A stretch of 64,000 nucleotides of DNA, from the NCBI GenBank assembly GCA_902630915.1, contig CACOWD010000002.1, positions 1 to 64,000 on the forward strand, given 5' to 3'. This document shows positions 45,679 through 55,871 of this stretch, piece after piece; position 1 is the first letter of the stretch, and every line of letters starts with the position of its first letter. The notes beneath the pieces were generated by a model. It was given only the letters and a program-made list of their open reading frames with translations. It made no database searches and was not told where the DNA came from. The translations under genes were made by a program, and so were the position numbers. The DNA is from an uncultured Pelagibacteraceae bacterium (lineage in GTDB: Bacteria; Pseudomonadota; Alphaproteobacteria; Pelagibacterales; Pelagibacteraceae).

Positions 45679-46998
45679 ATGAAAATATTTTTGATTATAT
45701 TTTTGTTGACAACCTCTTCTTGTTCTTTCGATGATAAATCAGGAATTTGGACCTCCGATAAAGATATTGTTGAAAAAAATAATCAATTTAAAGATTTTGA
45801 GACTTTATATTCATCAAAAGAGGGATTTAATAAGATAATAGAGATAAAGAAAGATTTTAAATTTAAAATTTCCCCACCGATTAATAACTTAAATTGGAAT
45901 GATATTTTTTATAATCAAACTAATAATTTTGATAATTTTCAATATAAAAATGAAAATACAATTATATTAAAAACAAAAAAACTATCAAATAAAGTAACTA
46001 ATAAACATATTTTACAGCAAGAAGACAAAATTATCTTATCAGATGAAAAAGGAAATATAATAGTTTTTTCTTTAACTAATAATAAAGTAATTTCAAAGTA
46101 CAACTTTTATAAAAATAAAATTAAAAATATTAAAAAAAACTTAAATCTGATTATAGAAAAAAATATCATTTTTGTTTCAGATAATGTCGGGTATCTTTAT
46201 GCTTATGACTTTCAAAAAAAAAAAATCTTGTGGGCAAAGAATTTAAAAATTCCATTCAGATCAAATCTTAAGATATTTGATAATATCCTGATAGCAGCTC
46301 ATCAAAATAATAGTTTACATTTTTTTAACAAAACTAATGGTGAAATTATCAAATTGATTCCTACTGAAGAGAACATTGTAAAAAATGAATTTACAAACAA
46401 TTTAGCTATAAGTGAAAACAGATTATTTTTTTTGAATACTTATGGGTCTTTATATTCGATAAATATGAAAAATTTGAATATTGAATGGTTTTTAAATTTA
46501 AATGATTCTTTGGATCTAAATCCAAGTAATTTATTCTTTGGTTCCGAAATTGTGATTAAAAATAATAAACTTTTGGTGTCAGCTAATCAATTTTTCTACA
46601 TTTTGGATTTATCAAGCGGATCAATAATTCAAAAGAAAAACTTTACCTCAATAACAAAACCACAGATTTTGAATGATTACGCTTTTTTAATTACAAAAAA
46701 TAAATTACTTGTGTGTATAAACTTAATTAATAGTAACATGATTTATTCTTATGATATTGATAAAAAAATTGCAGAATTTTTAGATATTAAAAAAAAGAGA
46801 GCAAATTTTAAACAATTATTTATTATAAATAATGAAATATTTTTAATTTTAGACAATTCATACATTGTTAAATTAAATCTATCTGGATCGATAAGAGAAG
46901 TAACTAAATTACCATCTAAAGCTTTTTCAAGCCTAATATTTACAAATAGATCCCTTAAATACCTTAACAGATCTAATAAATTGATCGTTTTTAATTAA
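45679..46998 (+). CDS. bamB: BamB-like PQQ-repeat lipoprotein
   Basis: A 439-residue protein with a lipoprotein signal peptide (MKIFLIIFLLTTSSC; lipidation Cys at position 15) and a beta-propeller built of PQQ-type repeats, such as VSDNVGYLYAYDFQKKKILW and ANQFFYILDLSSGSII. It resembles BamB, a subunit of the Bam complex that inserts outer membrane proteins. The usual downstream GTPase gene der is absent here. Its stop interleaves with purF's. The symbol rests on domain layout and neighbourhood more than on motif identity. Confidence 0.78.
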   Translation: MKIFLIIFLLTTSSCSFDDKSGIWTSDKDIVEKNNQFKDFETLYSSKEGFNKIIEIKKDFKFKISPPINNLNWNDIFYNQTNNFDNFQYKNENTIILKTKKLSNKVTNKHILQQEDKIILSDEKGNIIVFSLTNNKVISKYNFYKNKIKNIKKNLNLIIEKNIIFVSDNVGYLYAYDFQKKKILWAKNLKIPFRSNLKIFDNILIAAHQNNSLHFFNKTNGEIIKLIPTEENIVKNEFTNNLAISENRLFFLNTYGSLYSINMKNLNIEWFLNLNDSLDLNPSNLFFGSEIVIKNNKLLVSANQFFYILDLSSGSIIQKKNFTSITKPQILNDYAFLITKNKLLVCINLINSNMIYSYDIDKKIAEFLDIKKKRANFKQLFIINNEIFLILDNSYIVKLNLSGSIREVTKLPSKAFSSLIFTNRSLKYLNRSNKLIVFN

Positions 46999-48446
46999 TT
47001 ATTTGACTTAGCACTTAATAAAGAAAGCTGTTTAATTTTTAGTCCTTTTAATTTATCGGATGGTTTAATTGGATATTCACCAGTAAAATAGTGATCACTA
47101 AATTGTGGGTAAGAAGAATTTCTTTCTGAACCTGATAAAGCTTTATATAAACCATTTAAACTTAGAAACTTTAAACTACTCGCATTAATGTATTTACTCA
47201 TTTCTTTTAAATTCTTTTTATGTGCTAATAATTCCTCTTTCGTAGGCATATCAACTCCATAATAATCTGGGAATTTTATTTCTGGGCAAGCAATTCTAAC
47301 ATGGACTTCTCTTGCCCCACCCTCATAAAGCATTTTTACAATTTTAAGACAAGTGGTGCCCCTGACCAATGAGTCATCTATTAGTATAATTGATTTATCT
47401 TTTACGATACTTCTTGTCGAGCTAAGTTTTAACTTAACGCCAAGACTCCTAATATTTTGCGTTGGCTCAATAAAAGTTCTTCCTACATAATGGTTACGTA
47501 TAAGACCAAGTTCAAATTTTTTTCCAGATTGATTTGCATAACCTAGAGCTGCTGGAACTCCAGAGTCAGGTACTGGGACTACCAAATCTGCCTCTAAATC
47601 AGACTCTTTCGCAAGCTCAGAACCTAGCTTTTTTCTGTATTCATATGCACATTTCCCATTTATTAAACTATCAGGTCGGGCAAAATATATATATTCAAAT
47701 ACACAAGGTCTTGATTTTTGATTAGGAAATGGTTTTATACTTGTTAGAGTATTGTTTTCTACAATTACTATTTCACCATTTTCAACTTCTCTTATAAAAG
47801 TAGCTCCTACAATATCTAGCGCACAAGTTTCAGAAGCAAATATGTATGAACTGTTTAATTTGCCAATCACCAAAGGTCTTATTCCAAAGGGATCTCTCAC
47901 ACCAACGAGCTTTTTATTTGTCATTAAAACTAGCGAATATCCACCTTGTATTTGAAATAGGGCTTCTATAAGCTTATCCTTAAATTTCTCTCTTTTCGAT
48001 TTTGCAATTAGTTGTACGATAGTCTCCGTATCGCTAGTTGTTCTAAAAATGGCACCTTCTTTTACTAGAGTTTCTCTCAACAATAATGCGTTTGTAAGAT
48101 TTCCATTATGTGCCACACTTAAACCACCAATGTGTAAGTCAGCAAAAAAAGGTTGAATATTTCTTAATGAAGTCTCACCCGTTGTAGAGTACCTTGTATG
48201 ACCAATTGCTGAAATTCCAGGTAATTTATTTATTGTTTCTGGATCAGTAAAATGATCACCTACCAAACCTTGTCTTTTTTCTGAATGATAGTTTTTTCCA
48301 TCAAAAGAAACTATTCCGCAACCTTCTTGGCCCCTATGTTGTAAAGCATGTAAACCTAGAGCAACTAAAGCTGATGAATCTTCATGATTTGAAATACCAA
48401 AAATTCCACACTCTTCTCTCAATTTATCTTGACTAAATTTTTTCAA
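46995..48446 (-). CDS. purF: Amidophosphoribosyltransferase
   Basis: PurF makes phosphoribosylamine from PRPP and glutamine, the first step of purine synthesis. The 483-residue protein begins MKKFSQDKLREECGIFGI; processing before Cys13 gives the N-terminal nucleophile. Other blocks are GHTRYSTTGETSLRNIQPF, the PRPP loop SIILIDDSLVRGTTC, and VPVPDSGVPAALGYA. cvpA overlaps its start by 14 bases; the purF-cvpA link is common in proteobacteria. Confidence 0.97.
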   Translation of the reverse strand: MKKFSQDKLREECGIFGISNHEDSSALVALGLHALQHRGQEGCGIVSFDGKNYHSEKRQGLVGDHFTDPETINKLPGISAIGHTRYSTTGETSLRNIQPFFADLHIGGLSVAHNGNLTNALLLRETLVKEGAIFRTTSDTETIVQLIAKSKREKFKDKLIEALFQIQGGYSLVLMTNKKLVGVRDPFGIRPLVIGKLNSSYIFASETCALDIVGATFIREVENGEIVIVENNTLTSIKPFPNQKSRPCVFEYIYFARPDSLINGKCAYEYRKKLGSELAKESDLEADLVVPVPDSGVPAALGYANQSGKKFELGLIRNHYVGRTFIEPTQNIRSLGVKLKLSSTRSIVKDKSIILIDDSLVRGTTCLKIVKMLYEGGAREVHVRIACPEIKFPDYYGVDMPTKEELLAHKKNLKEMSKYINASSLKFLSLNGLYKALSGSERNSSYPQFSDHYFTGEYPIKPSDKLKGLKIKQLSLLSAKSNN

Positions 48447-48981
48447 TTTTTTCTTTCGTATCTATAAAGTCTTCACTTGAGGGAAATTCCTCTATTAAAA
48501 TTTCACTCCCTTTGCTAATTAAATTAAAAGAGATAGCATCTTCAACTGATATACCCCAGTTTTTATATGGATAAAACCAATTTAATATGGAAAAAATACA
48601 TACTGATACTACGTATCCCTTAAAAAATCCAAATAACAAGCCGAATATTTTATCTATTAAACCAACCCCAGTCCATTTGACAGCTCTTCCAATTGCTTTA
48701 CCAATAACAATCATCAAAAATAAAGTTAAAATAAATATTCCTATACCGAGGCCAACATTGTTGATAAACTCTGACTCTACATACTCACTTACTGTAGGTT
48801 GAAGTTTTGGCACCATTATTATTGTAACTACTGTAGAGATTACCCATTTCATAAATGATATTAAGCTTAACGAAAATCCTTTTAAAAAACATTGAATGAT
48901 ACAATATATAAAAATAAAAATTGTTGACATATCAAAAATATTTATATTGTTTAATATTTCTTCAAAAAAATTAGTTAGCAT
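48433..48981 (-). CDS. cvpA: CvpA family membrane protein
   Basis: A 182-residue protein with four hydrophobic segments and the CvpA-like GFVKG-type motif as LIDKIFGLLFGFFKGYVVS. CvpA is needed for colicin V production in E. coli and has a general envelope role that is not well defined. Its location immediately before purF matches the classical cvpA-purF arrangement. The charged C-terminus (FIDTKEKIEKI) is cytoplasmic. Confidence 0.85.
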   Translation of the reverse strand: MLTNFFEEILNNINIFDMSTIFIFIYCIIQCFLKGFSLSLISFMKWVISTVVTIIMVPKLQPTVSEYVESEFINNVGLGIGIFILTLFLMIVIGKAIGRAVKWTGVGLIDKIFGLLFGFFKGYVVSVCIFSILNWFYPYKNWGISVEDAISFNLISKGSEILIEEFPSSEDFIDTKEKIEKI

Positions 48982-48991
48982 AATTATTGCA

Positions 48992-51466
48992 CTATCTTTC
49001 TCCGAAAGGCTTGTATATTAATAGCAATTTAGGTAGCAAAGTAAGAACAGAAATCATAGCGAGCAACATAGCTATTCCAGTAAAAATACCAAAATAAATA
49101 GTAGGAATAAAATTAGATAATATTAAAATAGAGAAACCAAACACTATAGTGATAGATGTATTTAAAATTGCTATACCTACAGTTTTGTGACATCTATCTA
49201 AGGTTTTATTATAATCTTTTAATTGTTCAAATTCTTCTCTAAATCTATAGATATAATGTATACTATTATCTACAGCTATACCAATTGTGATAGCCGCAAT
49301 AGTAATAGTCATCATATCAAGCGGGATATCCATTAATCCAATTATTCCTAAAATAAAAAATGCAGCAATAAAATTAGGAACAACACCAATGAAAGATAAA
49401 GTTATATTTTTAAATAAAATAAAAAACATTAAAAATATTCCCAGCATAACAATTCCTAATGTTAAGATTTGTGATTTAAATAAACTCTGCAATAAATTAT
49501 TAAATAAAATTAAAACTCCGGCTAATTTATATTCATTTTCTTCGAAACCTAACTTAGTATTTAGCTCAAGGTTAATCTTTTTAATTAAATCATCTCTCCT
49601 TAAATCTTTTAATGAGTCTTTTATTCTAACGAAAATTCTTGCCTCATCTTTTTCTACTGAAATATAAGGTGTTACTATCTCTTTTTTTATTTCTTTGGGA
49701 ATTTTACTATATAAAACAGCTATCTCTAAACTTTGTAATTCTTTTTTATTTAGGTCTTCTGCGACCCTTAAAATTGACCCAAAAGATAAAACTTTGCCAA
49801 TTTCTGGTAAGGACTCCAAATAATCGTGAACTATTAGTATTCTGTCCATTTTGTCTCTAGTGAACCAATATTTCGATTTTTTTTCATTTTTTTCATTGTC
49901 TTCGTCCCATTCTGAGAACTCATCATCGGCATTATTTGCATTTTCATTATTATTTTGTTTTGTAGGAAATCTTAATATTATATTTAATGGGGTAGTTCCC
50001 CCTAGTTCATCATCAATTTTTTTCATACCTTTATAAATTTCTGTTTCTCTATCAAAATAATTTATAAAACTATTTTCCACTTCTAACTTTAATATGCCAA
50101 TAATACTGGCAATTATTACTACTCCCGTTAAACCAAATATTGCTACATTACTTTTTTTTGCAAAAGACCCAAGAATTGACGTAACAAAAGATTTTTCAGT
50201 ATTTCTTATATTTATTTCAGTTTCGCTGGAAAAAATATTTAATAATGATGGCAATAGAAAAAAAGTTACTAGCAAAGAAACTATTAAACCTAAAGTCATC
50301 ATCCAGCCAAAATCTATTATAGGTTTTATTCCACTAAAAATTAGTGAGAGAAAAGCACAAATCGTTGTAAGAACAGTATAAAGAATTGGAAGCATCATTT
50401 TTTTACTTGCTCTTAATATTGCCTCCTCTTTCGAATAGATGGGAAATTCTTTCTTTAATTGTAAAAATCTTACCGTAACATGAATATTCATTGCCATGTT
50501 AAGTATGAGCATTAGAGCTATAAAATTTGAGGAAATTACTGTGACTTTCCAACCAATTAACCCTAGTAATCCAATCATAATTATTACTGAAGTAGAACAG
50601 CCTAGCAAAGGTATTACTACCCATTTTATATTTCTAAAAATAAACCAAAGAGTAAAAACTATAAAAATAAACACACCGAAACCAAATACTATTATATCGC
50701 TTTTAATAAAACTCATCATGTCATCTGCAATCATCGGAATTCCTCCAAGATGTATATTTGCATTTTCCCCGTATTTATTTATTACATCACGAATCTCTGA
50801 AATATTTTGGTGATTTCGTGTATTGTAAAGATTTTTATAATCCTCATACTCTTTAAGAAAATTTTTATAATTTTTTTTTTCTTCTTTTGTTAAGCCAGTA
50901 TCAATTGATTGATAATAATATTTATCCTTGACTTTTATGTATTCTGCGAGCCTTTCATCTTTTTTTAAGTAAACTACTATTCCTGACGTTTTGCCATCTT
51001 CACTAATGACATAATTTTTGTATATAGGACTATTTATAATTTCTTCAAAACCTCTTTTTCTATCAATTTCGGGATAAGCTAAAGTTTTATAATTTTTTAG
51101 TCTATCCATTAAATTTTCGTCAGTACTTTTTAATAAGGGCACATCGATAACAGTAATTACCGAGTCGACCCATGTTAATTTTTCAATTTTAGACTTGAGT
51201 AATTGTAAATTTAGAATTGTTTCTTTTTCAGTAAAACTAGATACGGGAGTGTATGTTAAAACTAGAAAATCTTTATTTCCATAAGTTTCATTAACTTCTC
51301 TTAAGTACTTTAGATCCTTGTCTCCCTCTAGTAATAATGCATCTGAAGATGCGTCTAAATTAAAGTTTTTTGCCTGATAAAAAGAGCAAATAATTACTAC
51401 CACTAAAAATAGAAGAGTAATTTTTGCAAAATCTATAACTATTTTTTTATAAATTTTAGACCACAT
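48992..51466 (-). CDS. RND/MMPL family transporter
   Basis: An 824-residue RND-superfamily protein with the duplicated layout: one membrane helix, a large periplasmic loop, five or six helices, and the same again. The second half has TIAAITIGIAVDNSIHYIYR, the region of the sterol-sensing/MMPL type with a conserved Asp. It resembles HpnN-like or MMPL lipid exporters rather than drug pumps; no membrane-fusion partner is adjacent. Substrate unknown, perhaps a lipid. It ends 10 bases before cvpA's start region and may be in one operon with purF. Confidence 0.85.
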   Translation of the reverse strand: MWSKIYKKIVIDFAKITLLFLVVVIICSFYQAKNFNLDASSDALLLEGDKDLKYLREVNETYGNKDFLVLTYTPVSSFTEKETILNLQLLKSKIEKLTWVDSVITVIDVPLLKSTDENLMDRLKNYKTLAYPEIDRKRGFEEIINSPIYKNYVISEDGKTSGIVVYLKKDERLAEYIKVKDKYYYQSIDTGLTKEEKKNYKNFLKEYEDYKNLYNTRNHQNISEIRDVINKYGENANIHLGGIPMIADDMMSFIKSDIIVFGFGVFIFIVFTLWFIFRNIKWVVIPLLGCSTSVIIMIGLLGLIGWKVTVISSNFIALMLILNMAMNIHVTVRFLQLKKEFPIYSKEEAILRASKKMMLPILYTVLTTICAFLSLIFSGIKPIIDFGWMMTLGLIVSLLVTFFLLPSLLNIFSSETEINIRNTEKSFVTSILGSFAKKSNVAIFGLTGVVIIASIIGILKLEVENSFINYFDRETEIYKGMKKIDDELGGTTPLNIILRFPTKQNNNENANNADDEFSEWDEDNEKNEKKSKYWFTRDKMDRILIVHDYLESLPEIGKVLSFGSILRVAEDLNKKELQSLEIAVLYSKIPKEIKKEIVTPYISVEKDEARIFVRIKDSLKDLRRDDLIKKINLELNTKLGFEENEYKLAGVLILFNNLLQSLFKSQILTLGIVMLGIFLMFFILFKNITLSFIGVVPNFIAAFFILGIIGLMDIPLDMMTITIAAITIGIAVDNSIHYIYRFREEFEQLKDYNKTLDRCHKTVGIAILNTSITIVFGFSILILSNFIPTIYFGIFTGIAMLLAMISVLTLLPKLLLIYKPFGER

Positions 51467-51519
51467 TTAGATATTTCAGATATATCTTAATTAATTGATA
51501 ACGAAAGAAAAAATTAGGT

Positions 51520-52944
51520 CTAATTCTTACTTAAATCTTTGAATTTTGTATATATTCCCTCAAACTCTACTTTTACGGTACCAGTAGGACCATGTCTTTG
51601 CTTGCCTAGTATAATGTCTGCCAAACCGTTGACATCATTCATTTTGGATTGCCATTCGGCATGTTCTATAGAACCCAGTTTTGGTTGCTTTCTCTCAAGA
51701 TAATACGCTTCTCTGTACACAAACATTACGACATCCGCGTCTTGCTCTATTGATCCAGACTCTCTTAAATCAGCCAATTGAGGTTGTTTATCATCTCTTT
51801 GTTCCACAGCTCTAGATAATTGAGATAAAGCTAGAACTGGTACAGACAATTCTTTCGCTAAAGCTTTTAATCCTTGAGTGATTTCAGATATTTCTTGGAC
51901 TCTTCCGTCGTTTTTATTTGAGCTTGATCTCATTAACTGAATATAATCAACTACAACTAAACTTAAGCCAAATAATCTTTTCATTCTTCTAGCTCTGTTA
52001 CTTAAAGTGGCAATAGTAATTGCCGGAGTCTCATCAATATATAATGGTAAGTTATAAATATTCCTAGAGGTTTCAATATATCTATTAATTTCTTCTTCTG
52101 AAACTTTTCCGCGTCTTATATCGTCAGATCTAATTTTAGCTTGCTCTGATAAAATCCTTGTTGATAATTGTTCTGAAGACATTTCAAGAGAAAAGAAAGC
52201 CACAGATGATTTCTCTTGTCTTTTCAAAATACTTTGTGAGGCGTTGTATGCAATGTTAGTCGCCAAAGCCGTTTTACCCATTGAAGGTCTACCGGCTAGA
52301 ATTATTAAATCTGATTTATGTAACCCACCTAATTTTTCATCAAGATCAGTTAAACCTGTTGGTACACCGACAAGTCCTCGATCATTTTGCATAGCGACAG
52401 TAGCCATTTCAATTGTTTGATCTAAAGCTTGATTAAACTTTAAAAAAGACTGAGAGAATGTTCCTCTTTCAGCTAAGTCAAAAAGAGATTTTTCTGTGTT
52501 TTCGATAATATTTTCGGCATTTTGCTCCTGAGTAGAGTCCAAAGTGTCTGAAGAAAGTTTTTCAGAAATCATAATTAATTCTCTTCTCAAATACATTTCA
52601 TGAATAATTCTTGCGTAGTCTATAGCCTGTTTAGAAGAACTAGAAAATCTTGTAAGCTTCACTAGATACTCTGTGCCTCCAACCTCATTAAGCATATTAT
52701 CTTTTTCAAAAAAATTTTTCAAAGTTATAGGATTTGCTATCATCCCTTTATTATTTAAGTTTTCTATGACTTCATAAATTTTGATATGTGCAGGATCATA
52801 AAAAATTGAAGAATTTACAATTGAGGATATTTCATCAATTATATCGTTGTTAACAAGAATTGAACCTAAAAGAGCCTGCTCAGCCTCAAGGTTAGAAGGT
52901 TGAGAGTTTTTTTGCTTATTTTGAAGTGTATTAATTTCTTTCAC
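51520..52944 (-). CDS. dnaB: Replicative DNA helicase
   Basis: DnaB is the hexameric replicative helicase. The 474-residue protein has the N-terminal domain (NLEAEQALLGSILVNNDIID), the RecA-like C-terminal domain with Walker A ILAGRPSMGKTALATNIA, Walker B LVVVDYIQLM, and RESGSIEQDADVVMF. It follows the ribosomal operon rpsF-rpsR-rplI with a 74-base gap, the usual proteobacterial order. Confidence 0.97.
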   Translation of the reverse strand: MKEINTLQNKQKNSQPSNLEAEQALLGSILVNNDIIDEISSIVNSSIFYDPAHIKIYEVIENLNNKGMIANPITLKNFFEKDNMLNEVGGTEYLVKLTRFSSSSKQAIDYARIIHEMYLRRELIMISEKLSSDTLDSTQEQNAENIIENTEKSLFDLAERGTFSQSFLKFNQALDQTIEMATVAMQNDRGLVGVPTGLTDLDEKLGGLHKSDLIILAGRPSMGKTALATNIAYNASQSILKRQEKSSVAFFSLEMSSEQLSTRILSEQAKIRSDDIRRGKVSEEEINRYIETSRNIYNLPLYIDETPAITIATLSNRARRMKRLFGLSLVVVDYIQLMRSSSNKNDGRVQEISEITQGLKALAKELSVPVLALSQLSRAVEQRDDKQPQLADLRESGSIEQDADVVMFVYREAYYLERKQPKLGSIEHAEWQSKMNDVNGLADIILGKQRHGPTGTVKVEFEGIYTKFKDLSKN

Positions 52945-53018
52945 AAAAACATATTAGATCTATGTTGTTCTTTATAAAGAGAAAAGTTACACACTTATTT
53001 TTAAGATCTGTGGAAAAG

Positions 53019-53474
53019 TTATTTAGACTGAATCTTTTCTATTTTAATCGTAATATTAGCTTTTACCTCTGAATGAAAATGCACTTCGACTTTAAAAGAA
53101 CCTATTTTGTTAAGTTCATTTTTTAAAATTATTTGAGACGGGCTTACTTCAGCGTTCATTTTTTCTTTAATCAAATTAGTTATTTCTTTTGGTTTTACAC
53201 TACCAAACAATTCACCATTTTCTTTACATTCTCTGTTAAAAATTACGTTTTTATTATTTATAAGATTTGCTGTTTCTTTATACTTGTTTTTTAATTCTAT
53301 ATTTTTTTTATTAAGCTCATCTTTTTTCTTACTTACTAAATCTAGGTTTTCTTTATTAAATCTCAAAGCTTTTCCTTTTTTAAGTAGGAAATTTCGTCCA
53401 TAGCCGTCTTTGACTTTTACTTTATCTCCGATATTACCTAAGTTTAAAATATTTTCTAAAAGTATTAATTCCAT
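53019..53474 (-). CDS. rplI: 50S ribosomal protein L9
   Basis: L9 binds 23S rRNA domain V with its N-terminal domain (MELILLENILNLGNIGDKVKV, then DGYGRNFLLKKGKA) and has a long connecting helix rich in Lys and Glu before the C-terminal domain (GELFGSVKPKEIT). At 151 residues it is normal length. It overlaps rpsR by one base. Confidence 0.96.
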   Translation of the reverse strand: MELILLENILNLGNIGDKVKVKDGYGRNFLLKKGKALRFNKENLDLVSKKKDELNKKNIELKNKYKETANLINNKNVIFNRECKENGELFGSVKPKEITNLIKEKMNAEVSPSQIILKNELNKIGSFKVEVHFHSEVKANITIKIEKIQSK

Positions 53475-53746
53475 TATACTAAACCCAAGATTTTAGCTTT
53501 TTTTATTTCTCTTGTTAGTTTTTTTTGCTTATTGAAAGAAACAGAAGTAATTTTTGAAGATATAATTTTGCCATTTTCAGAAATATATTTTTTTAAAAGA
53601 CTAATATTCTTGTAGTCAATGATCGGCGCATTCTTGATTGACAAAGGGCATTTTTTTGAAAATTTACCGTCGTTTTTCTGAAATAAGCTTAGTTTATTTA
53701 AAGAATTTGAACTCCTTTTTTGAAATTTTTTATTTCTTCTTTTCAT
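53474..53746 (-). CDS. rpsR: 30S ribosomal protein S18
   Basis: S18 of 90 residues, basic, with the conserved DYKNISLLKKYISENGKIISSKITSV-type core (shown here as IDYKNISLLKKYISENGKI) ending in LTREIKKAKILGLV. In place of the usual zinc-binding Cys set there is one CPLS block. It forms the S6-S18 pair with rpsF and is translationally coupled on both sides by one-base overlaps. Confidence 0.94.
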   Translation of the reverse strand: MKRRNKKFQKRSSNSLNKLSLFQKNDGKFSKKCPLSIKNAPIIDYKNISLLKKYISENGKIISSKITSVSFNKQKKLTREIKKAKILGLV

Positions 53747-54075
53747 TATTGCTGATTATTTTTTTTAAAAAACTCATTTTTAGTATCTAGCTTTTTGTAC
53801 TTTACAATTAAATACCTTATTACAGAGCTATCAATTTTAATTTTTTTTTCAAATTCATTTAGAGTTTTTTTGTTACCTTCAAATTTATAATGAATATAAA
53901 AACCTTTTTTATAATTTCTAATTTTATTAGCCAAATTTAGTAAACCCCATTCCTCTATTTTTATTACTTTTCCGGAGGCTGTGTTAATAACATCATTATA
54001 TTTGTTTTTAATAGTTTTTAATTCTTTTTCGGCTAAATCTTGCTTAGCAATTATAGTGTTTTCGTAAAATGCCAT
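53746..54075 (-). CDS. rpsF: 30S ribosomal protein S6
   Basis: A 109-residue S6 with the ferredoxin-like fold: MAFYENTIIAKQDL, VIKIEEWGLLNLANKIRNYK and FYIHYKFEGNK. It leads the minus-strand operon rpsF-rpsR-rplI-dnaB. Its promoter must lie in the 90-base gap shared with the divergent fabD. No S6-S18 leader structure was recognised there. Confidence 0.95.
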   Translation of the reverse strand: MAFYENTIIAKQDLAEKELKTIKNKYNDVINTASGKVIKIEEWGLLNLANKIRNYKKGFYIHYKFEGNKKTLNEFEKKIKIDSSVIRYLIVKYKKLDTKNEFFKKNNQQ

Positions 54076-54165
54076 AATATTTAAGTGTATATGTGTTTTA
54101 AAAGCTGGTTTATACTATAAAAATTAATTATAGCAATAGTAATAATTATTAATTTAACGTTATAA

Positions 54166-55107
54166 ATGAACGCTTTATTATTTCCAGGTCAGGGATCTCA
54201 AGTAGTTGGCATGGGATCGGAGTTTTTTAAAAATTTCAATATTGTAAAAAAAATTTTTCAAGAAGCAGATGACAAATTAAAATATCCAATTTCAAAAATT
54301 ATTCTTGAAGGTCCTGAAGAACAATTACAATTAACCAAAAATACTCAACCAGCAATTTTAACTGTAAGTTACTCAATTTTCAAAGTTATGAAAGAAGAAT
54401 TTAATTTCGATTTTGAAAAATTTAAATTTTTTGCGGGTCATTCTTTAGGTGAGTATAGTGCACTTGTCTGTTCAAATAGTTTAAAATTTACAGACGCATT
54501 ATACCTTCTTCATGAGAGAGGTAAATCTATGCAAGAAGCTGTTCCTGTTGGTCAAGGAGGCATGTTAGCTGTGCTTGGTACAGATTATATCAAAATCGAT
54601 AATTTACTCAAAACCCTTAAACTTGAAAAGGGTGTTTGTGAAATTGCAAATGATAATGCCAATGGTCAAATTATTTTAAGTGGTGATAAAATTAAAATTG
54701 ATGCATTCAAGAACATATTGAAAGAAAATAATATAAAATCTATCCCTCTTAAAGTAAGTGCTCCATTCCACTGCTCTTTGATGAAGCCAGCTGCAGAAAA
54801 AATGAAACAAAAAATTAATGATGTGAATATTTCCTCACCGATTAAAAAGGTTTTTTGCAATGTTACTGCAAATTCAGAAAATGATCCAAAGAAAATTAAA
54901 AACTTATTGGTTGAACAAATATATTCTACAGTAAGGTGGCGTGAGAGTATCATTAATTTGTCAAATACAGGAGTAAAAAATTACGTTGAAATTGGACCAG
55001 GAAAAGTTTTGACTGGCATGGTAAAAAGAACTATAAAAAATAGTAATTGCTATTCAATTAATACAATTGAAGAAATTAGAAACTTAAATAATGAATTTAA
55101 AGGATAA
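54166..55107 (+). CDS. fabD: Malonyl-CoA--ACP transacylase
   Basis: FabD loads malonyl groups onto acyl carrier protein. The 313-residue protein begins NALLFPGQGSQVVGMG and has the nucleophile motif FFAGHSLGEYSALVC and the catalytic His in APFHCSLMKPAA. It overlaps fabG by 17 bases and leads the fatty-acid operon fabD-fabG-acpP. Confidence 0.97.
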   Translation: MNALLFPGQGSQVVGMGSEFFKNFNIVKKIFQEADDKLKYPISKIILEGPEEQLQLTKNTQPAILTVSYSIFKVMKEEFNFDFEKFKFFAGHSLGEYSALVCSNSLKFTDALYLLHERGKSMQEAVPVGQGGMLAVLGTDYIKIDNLLKTLKLEKGVCEIANDNANGQIILSGDKIKIDAFKNILKENNIKSIPLKVSAPFHCSLMKPAAEKMKQKINDVNISSPIKKVFCNVTANSENDPKKIKNLLVEQIYSTVRWRESIINLSNTGVKNYVEIGPGKVLTGMVKRTIKNSNCYSINTIEEIRNLNNEFKG

Positions 55108-55822
55108 AAAAATCTTAATAACTGGTGCAACAGGTGGAATAGGGAATAGCCTTGTACAAAAATTTCATACACTTGGATGTATAATTTTGGCTACTGGTAC
55201 AAATGAAGAAAAATTAAATAAACTAAAAAATGATTTTAAAAATATACATATTGAAAAATTTAAATTAGATGAACATAGTAAGATAGAGGAATTTATTGAA
55301 AAAATTGATAAAAAATTAAACGGGATCGATGTATTAGTAAACAACGCAGGCATAACACTAGACAATTTATCGATAAGATTAACCGAAGATAATTGGAAAA
55401 AAGTTCTAGATATAAACCTAACTTCTACATTTTTGATGTGTAAATATTCTATAAAAAAAATGTTAAAAAGAAAATTTGGAAGAATAATTAATATTACATC
55501 TATTGTCGGCCATACTGGTAACTTAGGCCAAGCTAATTATTCTGCCTCTAAAGCTGGTATTGTTGCTTTCTCAAAGAGTTTAGCAATTGAATATGCTAAA
55601 AAGAACATTACTATAAATTGTGTTTCTCCGGGCTTTATTAAAACAGAAATGACAGATAAAATAAACGAGGATTTTAAAAATAAGTTGATCGACAAAATAC
55701 CAGCTGGAACTCTAGGTTCAGGGGAGGATGTTTCAAATTGTGTTGCTTTTTTAGCCTCTGACATGGCCAACTACATTAACGGTGAAACTATTCATGTTAA
55801 TGGTGGTATGTATATGGCTTGA
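55091..55822 (+). CDS. fabG: 3-oxoacyl-ACP reductase
   Basis: FabG is the NADPH-dependent short-chain dehydrogenase of fatty-acid elongation. The 243-residue protein has the Rossmann motif ILITGATGGIGNSL, the NNAGIT block, catalytic Ser in INITSIVGHTGNLGQ and YSASKAG with the Tyr-Lys pair, and the C-terminal IHVNGGMYMA. It lies between fabD (17-base overlap) and acpP. Confidence 0.97.
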   Translation: MNLKDKKILITGATGGIGNSLVQKFHTLGCIILATGTNEEKLNKLKNDFKNIHIEKFKLDEHSKIEEFIEKIDKKLNGIDVLVNNAGITLDNLSIRLTEDNWKKVLDINLTSTFLMCKYSIKKMLKRKFGRIINITSIVGHTGNLGQANYSASKAGIVAFSKSLAIEYAKKNITINCVSPGFIKTEMTDKINEDFKNKLIDKIPAGTLGSGEDVSNCVAFLASDMANYINGETIHVNGGMYMA

Positions 55823-55871
55823 CAATTCTATTTAATAATCTAATAAGAAATTATAAACACGAAAGGAATTC

